Below, piece by piece: positions 27,821 to 37,559 of a DNA stretch of 64,000 nt; the first letter of the stretch is position 1; each line of letters starts with the position of its first letter. The position numbers were made by a program, and so were the translations under genes. This DNA comes from Sulfuritortus calidifontis (GTDB taxonomy: Bacteria; Pseudomonadota; Gammaproteobacteria; Burkholderiales; Thiobacillaceae). The stretch spans positions 248,001 to 312,000 of the forward strand of contig NZ_AP018721.1 in NCBI RefSeq assembly GCF_003967275.1. The letters are read 5' to 3'. The notes beneath the pieces are model-generated. The model searched no databases. It saw only the letters and a program-made list of their open reading frames with translations, and was not told where the DNA came from.

Positions 27821-28222
27821 CTAGCGACGGCAGAAGCGGTGGTAGAGGAAGGACTGGCTGGCGCCGCTCGGGGTGCGGTGCCGTTCGGCGCGGGTCTCGA
27901 ACAGGCGGAATTTTTCGCCCAGGGTCTCGGCCAGGGTCTCGGCACTGTAGCGCACCACCGGCAGGTTGCTGCAGCGATCGGGGCCGTCGGGCGCGAAGGC
28001 GGCGATGATCACCTGGCCCTGCGGGCTCAAGTGGCGGTCGGGCAGGGCATCGACCAGGCGGCAGGCGCCGCCGCCGACATCGAGCACGCGGGCGTCGGTG
28101 CCCAGACCGCTCGCCGCGATCAGCTCGAGCGAGAGTGTGGGCGAGGCCTGGTGCCAGCTCACCGCTTCCAGTCGATTGTCGCGATAGACCCGCTCCCAGT
28201 GGGCCTTGCGCACGTCCGTCAT
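27821..28222 (-). CDS. Class I SAM methyltransferase, internally shortened
   Basis: A 133-residue remnant-like protein. The N-terminal half has the usual opening (KAHWERVYRD, SWHQ) and the SAM-binding motif I VLDVGGGACRLVDALP (about 46-61). It then jumps directly to what is normally the strand-5 region (HLSPQGQVIIAAFAPDGPDRCSNLPVVRYSAETL). The 60-70 residues that usually lie between them, including the acidic loop and the FDLWHDRAVFHFL-type segment, are missing, although the frame stays open. Probably inactive, or a minimal protein. It starts directly after the nadA stop. Confidence 0.75.
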   Translation of the reverse strand: MTDVRKAHWERVYRDNRLEAVSWHQASPTLSLELIAASGLGTDARVLDVGGGACRLVDALPDRHLSPQGQVIIAAFAPDGPDRCSNLPVVRYSAETLAETLGEKFRLFETRAERHRTPSGASQSFLYHRFCRR

Positions 28223-29308
28223 TCAGTCGCCGCTCTTGCCACGGACGTTGATGCCGGCCTGGCCGGCGAATTCGAGCATGCGATTGATCGAGTGCACGGC
28301 GCGGGCGCCGACCTCGGCCGGGACGTGGATCTCGTTGTGGCCGGTGGTCAGGGCCTGCTCCAGCCGGCTCAGCCAGTTCATCGCCATCCACGGGCAGTGC
28401 GCGCAGGAGATGCAGGTGGCGCCGCGGCCGCCGCTGGGCGCCTCGAGCAGGAGCTTGTTCGGCGCCACCTCGCGCATCTTGTGGAAGATGCCGATGTCGG
28501 TGGCGACGATGAAGCTGGGGTTGGGCAGTTGTTGCACGGCCTTGATCAGCTGGGTGGTCGAGCCGACCACGTCGGCCAGGGCGACCACCTCGGCCGGCGA
28601 TTCGGGGTGGACCAGGATGGCGGCCTCGGGGTGCTGGGCCTTGAGCTCGCGGATGCCGTCGGCCTTGAACTTCTCGTGCACCACGCAGGAACCTTGCCAC
28701 AGCACCATGTCGGCGCCGGTGGTCTTCTGCACGTAATCGCCCAGGTAACGGTCTGGCGCCCAGATGATCTTCTCGCCCTGGTCCTTCAGATGCTGCACCA
28801 CCGGCACGGCGATGCTGGAGGTCACCATCCAGTCGGCCCGCGCCTTCACCGCGGCCGAGGTGTTGGCGTAGACCACGACGGTGCGGTCCGGGTGCCGGTC
28901 GCAGAAGGCGGCGAACTCGTCGGCCGGGCAGGACAGGTCGAGCGAGCACTCGGCATGCAGGTCGGGCATCAGCACCCGCTTTTCCGGGTTGAGGATCTTG
29001 GCCGTCTCGCCCATGAAGCGCACGCCGGCCACGATAATGGTCTTGGCCTTCGAGGCATGGCCGAAGCGGGCCATCTCCAGCGAGTCGGAGACGCAGCCGC
29101 CGGTCTCGATGGCCAGGTCCTGCATCTCGCCCGCGGTGTAGTAGTGCGCCACCAGCACCGCGTCCTGCTCCTTCATCAATTGCTTGATGCGGGCCTTGAG
29201 CGCGTCACGCTGATCGGGCGTGAGCTGTTCCTCCTCGATCGGAGGCACCTCGCCGACCGGATGCGCGGCCGGCGGAATGATGGTTTGCAGGGCAGCCATG
29301 GGATGCAT
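28223..29308 (-). CDS. nadA: Quinolinate synthase A
   Basis: 4Fe-4S enzyme that condenses iminoaspartate and dihydroxyacetone phosphate to quinolinate in NAD synthesis. About 361 residues. Conserved parts are [16 protein letters not shown], the three cluster Cys in ECSLDLSCP (first in CS), GSCVVHEKF and the C-terminal [10 protein letters not shown], plus [17 protein letters not shown]. The start is uncertain: ATG 29308 (MHPMAAL) is used; ATG 29299 or a TTG at 29335 also open the frame. Other nad genes are not in the window. Confidence 0.95.
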   Translation of the reverse strand: MHPMAALQTIIPPAAHPVGEVPPIEEEQLTPDQRDALKARIKQLMKEQDAVLVAHYYTAGEMQDLAIETGGCVSDSLEMARFGHASKAKTIIVAGVRFMGETAKILNPEKRVLMPDLHAECSLDLSCPADEFAAFCDRHPDRTVVVYANTSAAVKARADWMVTSSIAVPVVQHLKDQGEKIIWAPDRYLGDYVQKTTGADMVLWQGSCVVHEKFKADGIRELKAQHPEAAILVHPESPAEVVALADVVGSTTQLIKAVQQLPNPSFIVATDIGIFHKMREVAPNKLLLEAPSGGRGATCISCAHCPWMAMNWLSRLEQALTTGHNEIHVPAEVGARAVHSINRMLEFAGQAGINVRGKSGD

Positions 29309-29388
29309 GTTCAGGGGATCTGACGGGATTTCCAATGATAGCGTTTCTGGAGCGATTCCTCCCGAATGGGCTCTAGTAAAATAGGGTT

Positions 29389-30033
29389 ATGCAGCAGCTC
29401 ATCCTCGATATCCGTCCGGATGCCCCACCTCAGTTCGGCAATTTTCTGCCCGGCCAGAATGCCGAGGCGGTCGATGCCCTGGCCCGCTTCGCCGGCGGCG
29501 AGGCGGTCGAGCCGCTGATCTATCTCTGGGGCGAGGCCGGCAGCGGCAAGAGCCATCTGCTCAAGGCCAGCGTCGATGCGGCGCAGGGCGGCGTCTACTG
29601 TCCGGGCGAGCCCCTGCCCGAGACCCTGCCGCCGCTCTTGGCGGTGGACGATGTCGATGCGCTCGGGCCCGAGGCCCAGGTCGGCCTGTTCAACCTGATC
29701 AACCAGGCGCGCGAAGGCGCGGGCCGCATCGTCATGGCCGGCAAGCTGCCGCCTGCGCGTCTGGCCCTGCGCCAGGACCTGACCACTCGTCTGGGCTGGG
29801 GCCTGGTCTTCGCGCTCAAGCCGCTGACCGACCAGGAGCGTACTGCCGCCCTGCGCAGCCGGGCGGCCGCCCGCGGCATGCGCCTGCCGGACGAGGTGGC
29901 CGGCTACATGCTCAATCACTGCCGGCGCGATCTGCCGGGCCTGCTCGCCACCCTGGACGCGCTCGACCTGTTTTCCCTGAGCCGCAAGCGGGCGGTGACC
30001 CTGCCGTTGTTGCGCGAATTCCTGCAGCAGTAA
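29389..30033 (+). CDS. hda: DnaA regulatory inactivator Hda (DnaA-like AAA+ protein)
   Basis: A 214-residue single-domain DnaA homologue. With the beta clamp, Hda promotes hydrolysis of DnaA-ATP after initiation. The clamp-binding N terminus is QQLILDI, followed by the Walker A region LWGEAGSGKSHLLKA, a Walker B-like LLAVDDVDAL, and sensor motifs (TTRLGWGLVFALKPL). It lacks the DnaA DNA-binding domain IV. The stop overlaps the next gene start (TAATG). Confidence 0.92.
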   Translation: MQQLILDIRPDAPPQFGNFLPGQNAEAVDALARFAGGEAVEPLIYLWGEAGSGKSHLLKASVDAAQGGVYCPGEPLPETLPPLLAVDDVDALGPEAQVGLFNLINQAREGAGRIVMAGKLPPARLALRQDLTTRLGWGLVFALKPLTDQERTAALRSRAAARGMRLPDEVAGYMLNHCRRDLPGLLATLDALDLFSLSRKRAVTLPLLREFLQQ

Positions 30034-31103
30034 TGCACCTGCTGGTCGCGGTCAGCCATCACGGCCTCGGCCACCTGGCCCAGGCGGCGCCGCTGCTCGA
30101 CCGGCTGCGGCAACTCAAGCCCGATCTGCGCTTCACCATGTACAGCGCCTTGCCGCGGGCCGCCCTGGCCGCGCGCATCGCGCCGCCCTTCGACCATATT
30201 GCGCAAGCCGCCGATTGCGGCATGGCCATGCACGACGCCTTGCGGGTCGACCGGGTGGCGAGCCTGGCCTGCTACCGGGAGTTTCATCGCGACTGGCCGC
30301 AGCGGGTGGCGCAGGAGGCTGCGCGCCTGGTCGATCTGGCGGTCGATGCCGTGCTCTCCGACGTCGCCTATCTGCCCCTGGCCGCGGCGCAGTCGCTCGG
30401 CCAGCGCTCGGCCGCGCTGTGCTCGCTCAATTGGGCCGACATCGTCCAGGCCTATCTGGGCGATGCGCCCGAGATGGCAGCGCCCCTGACGCAGATGCGC
30501 ATGGCCTATCGCGGGGCCGATCTCTTCCTGCGCCTGGAGCCGGCCATGCCCATGACCGACCTGGCCAATGCCGTGTCGGTGCCGCCGGTGGCCGGCCGCG
30601 GCCGCTCACGGCGTGGCGAATTGCGGGCGCGCTTGAACCTGCCGTCGAATCAGCGCCTGGTCCTGCTCGGCATGGGCGGCATCGGCTATGCCTGCGATCT
30701 GGCGGTCTGGCCGCGCACGCGCGGCATCACCTGGCTGGCGCCTGGCGCGTGGTGCCGGGGGCATCCCGACTGCATAGCCTTCGATAAACTGGATTGGCCC
30801 TTTCTCGACCTGTTGGCCGGCGTCGATGCGCTGGTGACCAAGCCCGGCTATGGCAGCTTCGTCGAGGCGGTGTTGCACGCCGTGCCGGTGCTCTACCTGG
30901 ACCGGCCGGATTGGCCGGAGGCGCCCTGTCTCAAGGCCTGGCTGCATGCCCAGGGCCGGGCGCTGCGGATCGAAGAGGCGGAGCTGAACGGGCTAAACTT
31001 GCTGGAGAAGCTGAACGAGCTGTGGGGCTTGCCGGCGAGGCCGGCGCCGCCTGCCGACGGGGTCGAGCAGGCGGCAACGCATTTGTTGACTTGGTTGGCT
31101 TAG
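30033..31103 (+). CDS. Glycosyltransferase-like (MurG/GT-B fold) protein
   Basis: A 356-residue soluble protein with a two-lobed GT-B pattern. The N-terminal VAVSHHGLGHLAQAAPLLDRL resembles the MurG/UGT acceptor-side glycine loop. The C-terminal LLAGVDALVTKPGYGSFVEAVLHAVPVLYLDRPDWPEA resembles the nucleotide-sugar donor motif. Substrate unknown. It is translationally coupled to hda by a one-base overlap. The end overlaps convergent trxA by four bases. Confidence 0.78.
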   Translation: MHLLVAVSHHGLGHLAQAAPLLDRLRQLKPDLRFTMYSALPRAALAARIAPPFDHIAQAADCGMAMHDALRVDRVASLACYREFHRDWPQRVAQEAARLVDLAVDAVLSDVAYLPLAAAQSLGQRSAALCSLNWADIVQAYLGDAPEMAAPLTQMRMAYRGADLFLRLEPAMPMTDLANAVSVPPVAGRGRSRRGELRARLNLPSNQRLVLLGMGGIGYACDLAVWPRTRGITWLAPGAWCRGHPDCIAFDKLDWPFLDLLAGVDALVTKPGYGSFVEAVLHAVPVLYLDRPDWPEAPCLKAWLHAQGRALRIEEAELNGLNLLEKLNELWGLPARPAPPADGVEQAATHLLTWLA

Positions 31104-31471
31104 GCCTCGGACTGCGATTCCTTGGCGATCTCTTCGTGCACCTTGGCCATGTCCAGCTCGCGGGCCTTGCCCAGCAGCTCGTCGAAGGCGCCGGCCGGCA
31201 GGGCGCCGGCCTGGGAGTAGATGATGACCTTCTCGCGGAAGATCATCAGGGTGGGGATGGAGCGGATCTGGAAGTGCGCGGCCAGGGCCTGCTGCTCTTC
31301 GGTGTTGATCTTGGCGAACACGATGTCGCTATGCTTCTCCGAGGCGGCCTCGAACACCGGGGCGAAGCCGCGGCAGGGACCGCACCAGGGGGCCCAGAAG
31401 TCGAGCACGACGAAGTCGTTGCTGAGGATGGTGTCTTCGAAGTTTTCTTCGTTCAGTTCGAGAACGGCCAT
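31100..31471 (-). CDS. trxA: Thioredoxin
   Basis: A 123-residue cytoplasmic thioredoxin with the active site FWAPWCGPCRGF and the cis-Pro loop IRSIPTLMIF. The C-terminal tail (HEEIAKESQSEA) is somewhat longer and more acidic than in E. coli TrxA. ATG at 31469-31471 gives the family start MAVLELNEENF. Confidence 0.93.
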   Translation of the reverse strand: MAVLELNEENFEDTILSNDFVVLDFWAPWCGPCRGFAPVFEAASEKHSDIVFAKINTEEQQALAAHFQIRSIPTLMIFREKVIIYSQAGALPAGAFDELLGKARELDMAKVHEEIAKESQSEA

Positions 31472-31548
31472 GGCAGGGTGCTCCAGAGGATTGGCATATC
31501 GGGCCGGCAACCATATCATGCTTTGCAGGCCGTGCCTAATCAGCGGTC

Positions 31549-32076
31549 ATGGAGGAGAACCCATTGAAGGATATCGAGAATTTCCGCCGCGGCGTCGAAG
31601 CGATGGTCGAGGAGTTGCGCGCGACCATGTTGGAACTGGGCAGCGAGGGACCGAATGAGACCTCGGTGGTCAGCAATGCCCGCGACCGTCTGCGCTATAT
31701 CTCGGCCCTGACCGAACAGGCGGCCGGCCGCACCCTCACCGCGGCCGAGGCCCTGTCCGACCGGATCAAGGCGCAACAGGCGCTGGCGGCCGCGCTGGCG
31801 GGCAAGACCCGATCGCCGCAGATCCGCGCCTTTCTCGAGCAACTGCAGGCCGAGCATCAGGCCGCCGCCGGCCAGCTGGCCGAGATCATCCAGGCCCAGG
31901 AGTTCCAGGACTTGGTCGGCCAGGTGGTGAACAAGCTGCTCGTCATGGTGCAGAAGATGGAAGACAACCTGGTCCATCTGCTGATCGACGACGACCCCGA
32001 CCCTCACCTGTCCGGCCCGGTCACGCGCGAGTCGGAACGGGTCAGCCAGGACGACATCGACGACCTGTTCGGTTGA
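31549..32076 (+). CDS. cheZ: CheZ-family CheY-P phosphatase
   Basis: A 175-residue helical protein. The catalytic helix AQEFQDLVGQVVNKLLVMVQKME matches the CheZ active site, with the catalytic Asp and Gln in the QDLVGQV portion. The C-terminal VSQDDIDDLFG fits the CheY-tethering peptide. It is shorter than E. coli CheZ (about 214). No other che genes adjoin it; the nearest chemotaxis gene is the chemoreceptor at 23-25 kb. Confidence 0.85.
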   Translation: MEENPLKDIENFRRGVEAMVEELRATMLELGSEGPNETSVVSNARDRLRYISALTEQAAGRTLTAAEALSDRIKAQQALAAALAGKTRSPQIRAFLEQLQAEHQAAAGQLAEIIQAQEFQDLVGQVVNKLLVMVQKMEDNLVHLLIDDDPDPHLSGPVTRESERVSQDDIDDLFG

Positions 32077-32126
32077 ACTTTCGCCGCTGCCGGCCGTCTT
32101 CCTGAAAAACCATCAGGAGCCAGCGC

Positions 32127-33047
32127 ATGCTGATCAAGCGTCCCGCCGACATCCGGCCTTCCGAGATCACGCCCGAGGCGGTCTACCGCGACCGCCGCCG
32201 CTTCATCCAAGGTGCGGCCGCCCTGGCCGCCCTGGCCGCGCTGCCGGCCGAAGCGGCCTTGCCTCCATACAAGAAGGGGGCTTACGGCACCACCGAGCCG
32301 GTCAACAGCTTCAAAGAGATCACCAGCTACAACAACTTCTACGAGTTCGGCACCGACAAGGCCGACCCGGCGGCCCACGCTTACAGTCTGCAGACACGGC
32401 CGTGGACCGTGAGTATCGAGGGTGCCTGTCGCAAGCCCAAGGTCTGGGACATCGACGCCTTGATCAAGGCCTTTCCCCTGGAAGAGCGCATCTACCGGCT
32501 GCGCTGCGTCGAGGGCTGGTCCATGGTCATTCCCTGGCTGGGCTTTCCCCTGGCCAACCTGCTCAAGCAGGCCGAGCCGACCGGCGACGCCAAATATGTG
32601 GAGTTCTCCAGCCTGCACGACCCCAAGCAGATGCCCGGCCAGCGCCGCGCCATCCTCGACTGGCCCTATGTCGAAGGTTTGCGCCTGGATGAGGCCATGC
32701 ATCCGCTGACCCTGCTGGCTGTGGGGCTCTACGGCCAGGAGCTGCCCAAGCAGAACGGCGCGCCCATCCGACTGGTGGTGCCATGGAAGTACGGCTTCAA
32801 AAGCGCCAAGTCCATCGTCCGCATCCGACTGGTCGAGCAGCAGCCGGTGAGCAGCTGGATGAAAGCGGCCCCACGGGAATACGGCTTTTATTCCAACGTC
32901 AATCCCGAGGTCGATCATCCGCGCTGGAGTCAGGCCAAGGAACGGCGCATCGGCGAGTTCCTCAAGCGACCGACCCTGATGTTCAATGGCTATGGCGACC
33001 AGGTGGCCCATCTCTATGCCGGCATGGACCTGAGAAAATACTTCTGA
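32127..33047 (+). CDS. msrP: Protein-methionine-sulfoxide reductase catalytic subunit MsrP
   Basis: Periplasmic molybdenum-cofactor enzyme repairing oxidised methionines. The 306 residues begin with a Tat signal ([19 protein letters not shown], twin Arg near residue 22). The Mo ligand Cys lies in [24 protein letters not shown] and [15 protein letters not shown] are family blocks. It is directly followed by msrQ, its membrane partner. Confidence 0.96.
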   Translation: MLIKRPADIRPSEITPEAVYRDRRRFIQGAAALAALAALPAEAALPPYKKGAYGTTEPVNSFKEITSYNNFYEFGTDKADPAAHAYSLQTRPWTVSIEGACRKPKVWDIDALIKAFPLEERIYRLRCVEGWSMVIPWLGFPLANLLKQAEPTGDAKYVEFSSLHDPKQMPGQRRAILDWPYVEGLRLDEAMHPLTLLAVGLYGQELPKQNGAPIRLVVPWKYGFKSAKSIVRIRLVEQQPVSSWMKAAPREYGFYSNVNPEVDHPRWSQAKERRIGEFLKRPTLMFNGYGDQVAHLYAGMDLRKYF

Positions 33048-33054
33048 GCCGGGC

Positions 33055-33645
33055 ATGGCGTTCCTCCGCGACCCCAAGCCCTGGCTGTTTCTGATCTGTC
33101 TGTATCCCCTCGCTCGCTTGGGTTATCTCGGCTACACCGACGGCCTCGGGGTCAACCCCATCGAGTTCATCACGCGCTCGCTCGGTACCTGGACCCTGAC
33201 TGGTCTTCTGCTCACCCTCGCGGTCACCCCTGCTCGCAGGCTGACTGGACGCGCCAGCCTCGTGCGCCATCGCCGGATGCTCGGCCTGTTCGCCTTCTTC
33301 TATGGCGTCCTGCACCTGCTGTCGTATCTCTGGCTCGACCAGTTCTTCGATTGGGCGGCGATGGTCAAGGATGTGCTGAAGCGGCCGTTCATCACCTTCG
33401 GCATGGTCGCCTTCCTGCTGCTGCTGCCGCTGGCGCTGACCTCGACCCAAGCGGCCATGCGCCGGCTCGGCCGCAACTGGCAGCGCGTGCATTGGCTGAT
33501 CTACCCGGCGGCGATCGCGGGCGTGCTGCACTATGGGTGGCTGGTGAAGAAGGATCTGACCCAGCCGCTGATCTACGGCGGCATCCTGGCCCTGTTCTTG
33601 GGCCTGCGGGTTTTCTGGCGCTACAAAAAAACAAAGGCGGGATGA
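33055..33645 (+). CDS. msrQ: Haem-binding membrane subunit MsrQ
   Basis: A 196-residue membrane protein with about six helices that passes quinol or flavin electrons to MsrP. Family signatures include ITRSLGTWTLTGLLLTLAVTPARR, LVRHRRMLGLFAFFYGVLHLLSY (haem His), and RVHWLIYPAAIAGVLHYGWLVK with two further His. It starts seven bases after msrP. Confidence 0.95.
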   Translation: MAFLRDPKPWLFLICLYPLARLGYLGYTDGLGVNPIEFITRSLGTWTLTGLLLTLAVTPARRLTGRASLVRHRRMLGLFAFFYGVLHLLSYLWLDQFFDWAAMVKDVLKRPFITFGMVAFLLLLPLALTSTQAAMRRLGRNWQRVHWLIYPAAIAGVLHYGWLVKKDLTQPLIYGGILALFLGLRVFWRYKKTKAG

Positions 33646-33656
33646 ACCCGCCTTTG
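33624..33656 (-). terminator. Rho-independent terminator for the histone-like gene
   Basis: A perfect 10-bp stem (33632-33641 with 33647-33656) and a five-base loop are followed on the minus strand by seven T residues. It sits between convergent msrQ and the KKPAA-repeat gene; on the plus strand only a weak T run follows. Confidence 0.85.
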
Positions 33657-33677
33657 TTCAGAGCAACAGACTAGCTG

Positions 33678-34271
33678 TTACTTCTTCTTGGCTGCCGGCT
33701 TCCGTGCGGCCGGACGCTTGGCCGGGGCCTTCTTGGCGGCCGGTTTTTTGGCGGCCACTTTCTTCACGGCGGGCTTCTTGGCCGCGGTCTTCTTGGCGGC
33801 CGGTTTCTTGGCTACTGCCTTCTTGGCGGCCGGTTTTTTGGCGGCCACTTTCTTCACGGCGGGCTTCTTGGCCGCGGTCTTCTTGGCGGCCGGTTTCTTG
33901 GCTACTGCCTTCTTGGCGGCCGGTTTTTTGGCGGCCACTTTCTTCACGGCGGGCTTCTTGGCCGCGGTCTTTTTGGCGGCCGGTTTCTTGGCTACTGCCT
34001 TCTTGGCGGCGGGCTTCTTAGCCGCGGTCTTTTTGGCGGCGGGTTTTTTGGCGGCCGGTTTCTTGGCTACTGCCTTCTTGGCGGCGGGCTTCTTAGCCGC
34101 GGTCTTTTTGGCAGCGGGTTTCTTGGCCGCGGCCTTCTTGGCAGCCGGTTTCTTAGCGGCGGTCTTTTTGGCGGCGGGTTTCTTGGCCGCGGGTTTCTTG
34201 GCGGCGGTGGTGGTGACGGAAGAACTGCTCACTGCGGTTTCAAGCGCGCTGCTGGTGGTTTCGGCAGTCAT
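33678..34271 (-). CDS. Histone H1-like / AlgP-type KKPAA-repeat protein
   Basis: A 197-residue, very basic, low-complexity protein. A Ser/Thr-rich N terminus (about 1-22) is followed almost entirely by [26 protein letters not shown] pentad repeats resembling the C-terminal tail of eukaryotic H1 and AlgP/AlgR3. It is expected to bind DNA non-specifically and influence nucleoid structure. At DNA level a 90-bp (30-residue) unit is repeated three times. Copy number of such repeats often varies between strains. Confidence 0.88.
   Translation of the reverse strand: MTAETTSSALETAVSSSSVTTTAAKKPAAKKPAAKKTAAKKPAAKKAAAKKPAAKKTAAKKPAAKKAVAKKPAAKKPAAKKTAAKKPAAKKAVAKKPAAKKTAAKKPAVKKVAAKKPAAKKAVAKKPAAKKTAAKKPAVKKVAAKKPAAKKAVAKKPAAKKTAAKKPAVKKVAAKKPAAKKAPAKRPAARKPAAKKK
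33751..34020 (-). repeat. Three near-identical 90-bp repeats inside the histone-like gene
   Basis: The block GCGGCCACTTTCTTCACGGC recurs at 33751, 33841 and 33931 with near-identical sequence between, a 90-base period coding 30 residues. Recombination between copies would change protein length by whole units without a frameshift. Confidence 0.85.
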
Positions 34272-34424
34272 ATTCGACTCCTCTATGAAGTTAAGTTGCC
34301 TGACTCACATGCCTGTATCCAAGCATTTCCGCGCATCTCCGCGCGATGAGGCAATTCTAGAACCAAAAAATATTTGCGCAGCAAGTGTTTATGTGCGAGG
34401 GCTACGACAATTTCTCGTAGTGTG

Positions 34425-35672
34425 TTATCGCGACAACAACACTTCATTCGCGAACAATGCAGCGATGTCTTCGCGTCGACGAATGAGGTGCGCGCGATCG
34501 CCATCCACCATCACTTCAGCGGCACGCGCGCGCGTGTTGTAGTTCGAGCTCATGCTCATGCCATAGGCGCCGGCAGAGAGGATGGCGAGCAGATCGCCTT
34601 CCGCCAGAACCAGTTCACGATCGTGGCCGAGGAAGTCGCCGCTCTCGCAAACGGGCCCGACGATTTCATAGCGACGCGCTTCACCCTGGCGAACCGTCAC
34701 CGGCACGATGTCGTGCCAGGCGTCATATAGCGCCGGTCGCATCAGGTCGTTCATCGCGGCATCGACGATGGCGAAGTCCTTGGCCTCGCCGTGTTTGAGA
34801 TACTCGACCCGGGTCAGCAGCAGGCCGGCGTTGCCGACCAGGGAACGGCCCGGTTCGAGGATGAGTTTCTGCGGCCGGCCCTTGAGTTTGCCGAGCAGGG
34901 TGCGGGCGTAGGCGTCGACTGCCGGCGGCGTCTCGTCACGGTAGCGGATGCCGACGCCGCCGCCCAGGTCGAGATGGCGCAGTGGGATGCCCTCGGCAGC
35001 CAGGGCATCGACCAGTTGCAGCACCTTGTCCAGGGCCTCGGCGAAGGGGGCGACCTCGGTCAGCTGGGAACCGATGTGGCAGTCGATGCCGACCACCCGC
35101 AGGTTCGGCAACGCGGCAGCGAGGCGGTAGACCCGCAAGGCCTCGTCGTGGGCGATGCCGAACTTGTTCTCCTTGAGCCCGGTCGAGATGTAGGGATGGG
35201 TCTTGGCGTCGACGTTGGGGTTCACCCGCAGGCTGATCGGCGCGGTCTTGCCAAGCTCGCCGGCCACCCGGTTCAGGCGGTGCAGCTCGCTTTCCGATTC
35301 GACGTTGAAGCAGTGGATGCCGGCGGTGAGCGCGGCGCGCATCTCCTCGGCCGTCTTGCCGACGCCGGAGAACACCACCTTGTTCGGGTCGCCGCCGGCC
35401 GCCAGCACCCGGGCCAGTTCGCCGCCGGAGACGATATCGAAGCCGGCGCCGAGGCGGGCGAACAGGTTGAGGATGGCCAGGCTGGAGTTGGCCTTCACCG
35501 CGTAGCAGATCAGATGTTCGTGGCCGGCGAAGGCGCGGTCGTATTCCCGATAGGTCGATGCCAGTGCGGCGCGGGAATAGACGTAGGTCGGCGTGCCGTG
35601 GGCGTGGGCGATGGTGTCCAGGGCCACGTCCTCGAAATAGAGGCGGCCTTCGCGTCGGGTAACCAGATTCAT
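34425..35672 (-). CDS. lysA: Diaminopimelate decarboxylase
   Basis: PLP enzyme for the last step of lysine synthesis. It has 415 residues. The PLP lysine lies in ICYAVKANSS (about residue 58). HIGSQLTE, LDLGGGVGI, LEPGRSLVGNAG and the late GPVCESGDFLG/GAYGMSMSSNYN segments all match the family. The start at 35670-35672 overlaps the stop of lptM as ATGA. 153 bases separate it from the histone-like gene. Confidence 0.97.
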   Translation of the reverse strand: MNLVTRREGRLYFEDVALDTIAHAHGTPTYVYSRAALASTYREYDRAFAGHEHLICYAVKANSSLAILNLFARLGAGFDIVSGGELARVLAAGGDPNKVVFSGVGKTAEEMRAALTAGIHCFNVESESELHRLNRVAGELGKTAPISLRVNPNVDAKTHPYISTGLKENKFGIAHDEALRVYRLAAALPNLRVVGIDCHIGSQLTEVAPFAEALDKVLQLVDALAAEGIPLRHLDLGGGVGIRYRDETPPAVDAYARTLLGKLKGRPQKLILEPGRSLVGNAGLLLTRVEYLKHGEAKDFAIVDAAMNDLMRPALYDAWHDIVPVTVRQGEARRYEIVGPVCESGDFLGHDRELVLAEGDLLAILSAGAYGMSMSSNYNTRARAAEVMVDGDRAHLIRRREDIAALFANEVLLSR

Positions 35673-35779
35673 TGCGGTGCGGTGGGTTGGGGTTTCGGAT
35701 CGTCCGGCAGGTAGAGCGGACCTTTTTTGCCGCAACCGGACAGGGCGATCAGCAGACAGAGCAGAAGCACTCGGGACAT
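35669..35779 (-). CDS. lptM: LptM-like small lipoprotein (LPS-assembly lipoprotein family)
   Basis: A 36-residue lipoprotein with a short signal and lipobox LSGCGKKGPLYLPDD; the Cys at about residue 16 would be lipidated. The GCGKKGPLYLP core is the hallmark of YifL/LptM, which assists LptD maturation. The YifL-lysA pairing beside cyaY is conserved in many proteobacteria. It is coupled to lysA through a four-base ATGA overlap. Confidence 0.88.
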   Translation of the reverse strand: MSRVLLLCLLIALSGCGKKGPLYLPDDPKPQPTAPQ

Positions 35780-35829
35780 GGCGGCATCGGTAAAATAGCG
35801 GCGACGATTGAGTTTAGCATGGGGTGAAC

Positions 35830-36147
35830 ATGGACGAACGTGAATACCAGACGCAGGCCGACGCCGTTCTGGCTCGGATCGAGGAAGGCGTCGAAGGGTC
35901 CGGGGCCGAGGTCGAATGCGAGCGGGCCGGCAGCGGCATCCTGGAGCTGGAGTTCGACGACGGTTCCAAGATCGTGATCAACAAGCAGGCCGCGGTGCAG
36001 GAGATCTGGGTCGCCGCCAGGAGCGGCGGTTTCCACTATCGCTGGCAGGACGGCCAGTGGCGGGACACCCGCACCGGCGAGGAGTTGTTTGCCGCCCTGT
36101 CGCGCCTGGCCAGCGAGCAGGCCGGCGCGCCGGTTAATCTCGCTTAA
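35830..36147 (+). CDS. cyaY: Iron-sulfur cluster assembly protein CyaY (frataxin)
   Basis: A 105-residue frataxin homologue that modulates IscS and binds iron. The acidic first helix ([19 protein letters not shown]), the strand [17 protein letters not shown], and the core [16 protein letters not shown] are present. ATG 35830 is chosen over a GTG two codons upstream. Divergent from lptM-lysA; the end overlaps convergent argH by four bases. Confidence 0.95.
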   Translation: MDEREYQTQADAVLARIEEGVEGSGAEVECERAGSGILELEFDDGSKIVINKQAAVQEIWVAARSGGFHYRWQDGQWRDTRTGEELFAALSRLASEQAGAPVNLA

Positions 36148-37538
36148 GCCAGCTTCGCCCGGGCCCGGGCGAGGGCGGCGCGCACCTGTTCCGGCGCCGT
36201 GCCGCCGATATGCTTGCGCGCGGCGAGCGAGCCTTCCAGGGTGAGCACGGTGTAGACGTCGTCGGCGATCAGGTTCGAGAAGCCCTGCAGCTCGGCCAGG
36301 GTGAGCTCGGCCAGGTCGCAGCCCTTGGCCTCGGCCGCGCGCACGGCGCGGGCCACCGCCTCGTGGGCCTCGCGGAAGGGCAGGCCCTTCTTCACCAGAT
36401 AATCGGCCAGGTCGGTGGCGGTGGCGAAACCCTCGGCCGCCGCCCGGCGCATCGCCTCGGGCTTGACCCGGATGCCGGGGATCATCTCGGCGAGCAGGGC
36501 CAGGGTGTCGATCAGGGTGTCGACCGCGTCGAACAGCGGCTCCTTGTCTTCCTGGTTGTCCTTGTTGTAGGCCAGCGGCTGGCCCTTCATCAGCGTGAGC
36601 AGGGCGACCAGGTGGCCGTTCATGCGGCCGGTCTTGCCGCGCATCAGTTCGGGCACATCCGGATTCTTCTTCTGCGGCATGATCGAGGAACCGGTGCAGA
36701 AGCGATCGGCCAGGTCGATGAAGCCGAAGCGCGGGGTCATCCACAGCACCAGCTCTTCCGAGAAGCGCGAGAGGTGGGTCATCAGCAGGGCGCCGGCGGC
36801 GAGGAATTCGATGGCGAAGTCGCGGTCGGACACGGCGTCGAGCGAGTTCTCGCACACCGCCTCGAAGCCGAGTTCCTGCGCGACGAATTCGCGGTCGATC
36901 GGGAAGGTGGTGCCGGCCAGGGCGGCGGCGCCCAGCGGCAGGCGGTTGACCCGGCGCCGGCAATCGGCCAGGCGCTCGGCGTCGCGCGACAGCATCTCGA
37001 AGTAGGCCAGCATGTGGTGGCCGAAGGTGACCGGCATCGCCACCTGCAGGTGGGTGAAGCCGGGCATCACAGTGTCGGCATGCTTTTCCGCCAGATCGAG
37101 CAGGGCGCTGCGCGATTGCTTGAGCAGGGCGAGGATCTGGTCGATGGCGTCGCGCAGGTAGAGCCGGACATCGGTGGCGACCTGGTCGTTGCGCGAACGG
37201 CCGGTGTGCAGGCGCTTGCCGGCGTCGCCGATCCTCGCGGTCAAGGCGCGCTCGATGTTCATGTGCACGTCTTCCAGGTCGAGCGACCAGTCGAAGCGGC
37301 CCGCCTCGATCTCGGCCCGGATCTCGGCCATGCCGCGCTCGATGGCCGCAAGGTCGTCGGCGGAGAGGATGCCGGCCCGATGGAGCATCTTGGCGTGGGC
37401 GAGCGAGCCCTGGATGTCGAACGGCCACAGCCGCCAGTCGAAGGGGATGGAGGCGGTGTAGCGCTTCACCCGTTCCGACACGGGTTCGGAAAAGCGGCCG
37501 GACCAGGTGTTATTGCTGTGCGGGGTATCGTTCGACAT
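36144..37538 (-). CDS. argH: Argininosuccinate lyase
   Basis: Cleaves argininosuccinate to arginine and fumarate. The 464 residues match. Visible are WSGRFSEP near the start, [31 protein letters not shown], and the fumarase-superfamily signature [12 protein letters not shown] with the catalytic Ser loop. A dyad-rich AT stretch precedes the gene. Confidence 0.97.
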   Translation of the reverse strand: MSNDTPHSNNTWSGRFSEPVSERVKRYTASIPFDWRLWPFDIQGSLAHAKMLHRAGILSADDLAAIERGMAEIRAEIEAGRFDWSLDLEDVHMNIERALTARIGDAGKRLHTGRSRNDQVATDVRLYLRDAIDQILALLKQSRSALLDLAEKHADTVMPGFTHLQVAMPVTFGHHMLAYFEMLSRDAERLADCRRRVNRLPLGAAALAGTTFPIDREFVAQELGFEAVCENSLDAVSDRDFAIEFLAAGALLMTHLSRFSEELVLWMTPRFGFIDLADRFCTGSSIMPQKKNPDVPELMRGKTGRMNGHLVALLTLMKGQPLAYNKDNQEDKEPLFDAVDTLIDTLALLAEMIPGIRVKPEAMRRAAAEGFATATDLADYLVKKGLPFREAHEAVARAVRAAEAKGCDLAELTLAELQGFSNLIADDVYTVLTLEGSLAARKHIGGTAPEQVRAALARARAKLA

Positions 37539-37559
37539 GCGGGTTCATCCTATCGGCGG

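Noticed and set aside
27821-28222. Idea that the short methyltransferase is fused to or frameshifted from nadA
   Set aside because: The nadA stop and the methyltransferase start are cleanly adjacent and each N/C terminus matches its own family.
33688-34542. 284-codon hydrophobic open frame opposite the histone-like gene
   Set aside because: Its [11 protein letters not shown] repeats are simply the complement of the KKPAA codons.
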